Shown here: one piece after another, positions 6,646 to 7,147 of the stretch
How positions within the stretch are numbered: position 1 is the first letter of the stretch
Layout: each line of letters opens with the position of its first letter
Assembly: GCA_017620435.1 (NCBI GenBank)
Contig: JAFZQL010000179.1
Span: forward strand, 1-7,147
Length of the DNA: 7,147 bases
Reading direction: 5' to 3'
Source: Erysipelotrichaceae bacterium
GTDB taxonomy: Bacteria > Bacillota_I > Bacilli_A > Erysipelotrichales > Erysipelotrichaceae
Notes under the pieces: model-generated
Databases searched by the model: none
What the model saw: only the letters and a program-made list of their open reading frames with translations
Told to the model about the DNA's origin: nothing
Translations under genes and position numbers: made by a program

Positions 6646-6909
6646 ATGGCTTCTAACATGTCAAGAACAATGCTGTTTACTTCTGAAGAGATCAGAAGAG
6701 AAAACATGAAACAGCTCCTGAAAGAAGTTTCCGAAGCTCTTGAAGAGAGAGGTTACAATGCCGTGAATCAGATCTCAGGATATCTGATGAGCAATGACCC
6801 CGCCTATATTTCCTCACACAAAAACGCACGCAATAATATCCAGCAGGTAGAACGCTACGAGATCATAGAAGAACTTGTCAGATATTATCTTGAAAGCACG
6901 GAATCATGA
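6646..6909 (+). CDS. ireB: IreB family regulatory phosphoprotein (UPF0297, YrzL-like)
   Basis: This small soluble 87-residue protein matches the IreB/UPF0297 family. It has LKEVSEALEERGYNAVNQISGYLMSNDPAYI in outline (residues 25-55), HKNARN (58-63) and a C-terminal ERYEIIEELVRYYL (70-83). In Enterococcus faecalis, IreB is phosphorylated near its N-terminus by the PASTA kinase IreK and affects cephalosporin resistance. Here the N-terminal segment SRTMLFT holds Thr8, which aligns by eye with the phosphorylated threonine of the family's DxTxxF-like motif, and Thr12; Ser3 and Ser6 are further candidates. The start is fixed by AGGAGG (6634-6639), 6 bases before the ATG. Placement right after alaS is typical for Bacillota. 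The family call is firm; a kinase link in this organism is inference. Confidence 0.95.
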   Translation: MASNMSRTMLFTSEEIRRENMKQLLKEVSEALEERGYNAVNQISGYLMSNDPAYISSHKNARNNIQQVERYEIIEELVRYYLESTES

Positions 6910-6940
6910 GGAATCGCTTCTGATTAATCAAATAACTGTT

Positions 6941-6973
6941 GAAATAGCTCTCCCTAACCGGAGAGTCTGTTTC
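6941..6973 (+). other. Imperfect 13-bp hairpin between ireB and the DUF1292 gene
   Basis: GAAATAGCTCTCC (6941-6953) can pair with GGAGAG (6960-6965) and CTGTTTC (6967-6973), leaving one bulged T at 6966, one T-G wobble and a six-base CTAACC loop. The T-rich bases are part of the stem and no clean T-tract follows, so it is not a strong intrinsic terminator. It could attenuate, be an RNA-processing or stability element, or be fortuitous. Apart from it, the 88-base spacer (6910-6997) shows no recognisable gene. Confidence 0.6.
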
Positions 6974-6997
6974 GTTAAGTGAAAGAAAGCAAATATT

Positions 6998-7147
6998 ATG
7001 AAAGAAAACAGTATTTTTATTACCGATGAAAACGGCAAAGAAGTTGAAATGAAGATCTACATGACTTTTGAGGCCAATGATAAACAGTATGCAGTCGTCT
7101 ATGAAGAAGGAAAAGAAGATGAACTGTATCCTTTTATCTACGATGAC
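6998..7147 (+). CDS. DUF1292 family protein (YrzB-like), 3'-truncated by the window edge
   Basis: An open frame runs from the ATG at 6998 to the last base, giving 50 residues with no stop, so the C-terminus lies outside. The protein starts MKENSIFITDENGKEVEMKI and continues with TFEANDKQYAVVYEEGKEDELYPFIY. This matches the DUF1292 pattern: a short beta-rich acidic protein opening with a (D/E)-E-x-G-x-E-V-E segment, then TFE-x(n)-YAV and an acidic stretch. Members usually have about 80-110 residues and unknown function, and they commonly sit downstream of alaS, ireB and ruvX in Bacillota. No clear Shine-Dalgarno sequence precedes the ATG; only purine-rich GAAAGAAAG (6981-6989) is seen, so initiation may be weak. 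Family membership is likely; function is unknown. Confidence 0.82.
   Translation, partial: MKENSIFITDENGKEVEMKIYMTFEANDKQYAVVYEEGKEDELYPFIYDD

Noticed and set aside
6906..6923. Five-codon frame MRNRF overlapping the ireB stop
   Set aside because: It is too short to call a gene or a ruvX pseudogene. It is mentioned only as context for the missing ruvX.
1..7147. CRISPR arrays, insertion sequences, attachment sites, tRNA or rRNA genes, toxin-antitoxin or defence genes
   Set aside because: I read both strands for spaced direct repeats, terminal inverted repeats, cloverleaf patterns and the relevant protein motifs, and saw none. The gene content is conserved housekeeping.

Overview
This window looks like a chromosomal housekeeping segment of a low-to-moderate GC Gram-positive bacterium (Bacillota). 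The evidence is a T-box riboswitch before alaS, an IreB-family gene directly after alaS, a YrzB-like DUF1292 gene, and a RecD2-type (not RecBCD-type) helicase next to mnmA. This order broadly matches the mnmA - recD2 - alaS - ireB - DUF1292 neighbourhood of Bacillus subtilis and relatives. An Erysipelotrichia-like member of the phylum is a reasonable guess, but the sequence alone does not prove it.

Layout, with all genes on the + strand. (1) Bases 1-3750 hold a tight three-gene block. It starts with the 3' part of mnmA (tRNA 2-thiouridylase), whose N-terminal PP-loop lies before base 1. Then come a complete recD2 helicase gene, overlapping mnmA by 8 bases, and a small six-helix membrane protein resembling an ECF-transporter S component, joined to recD2 by a 4-base ATGA overlap. 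(2) Bases 3751-3993 are a leader with no protein gene. They hold a probable extended -10 promoter and a complete alanine-type T-box with a GCU specifier codon, a UGGU bulge, a drawable antiterminator and a competing terminator. (3) Bases 3994-6606 encode full-length alanyl-tRNA synthetase with aminoacylation, editing and C-Ala domains. (4) Bases 6607-7147 hold a possible promoter, a complete IreB-family phosphoprotein gene, an 88-base spacer with a 13-bp imperfect hairpin, and the start of a DUF1292 gene that runs off the window.

How they work together: mnmA and alaS both serve translation (wobble thiolation of tRNA, charging of tRNA-Ala). RecD2 is a genome-maintenance helicase. The ECF S component probably captures a vitamin-like nutrient and would need energising subunits encoded elsewhere. 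The T-box makes alaS expression respond to uncharged tRNA-Ala, and its terminator may also end transcripts from the upstream block. IreB belongs to the PASTA-kinase envelope-stress pathway.

I see no CRISPR array, mobile element, rRNA or tRNA gene, or defence system, and no convincing new multi-gene system. The points most worth checking are the absence of ruvX from its usual place between ireB and the DUF1292 gene, the hairpin in that spacer, and the unassigned S component coupled to recD2.
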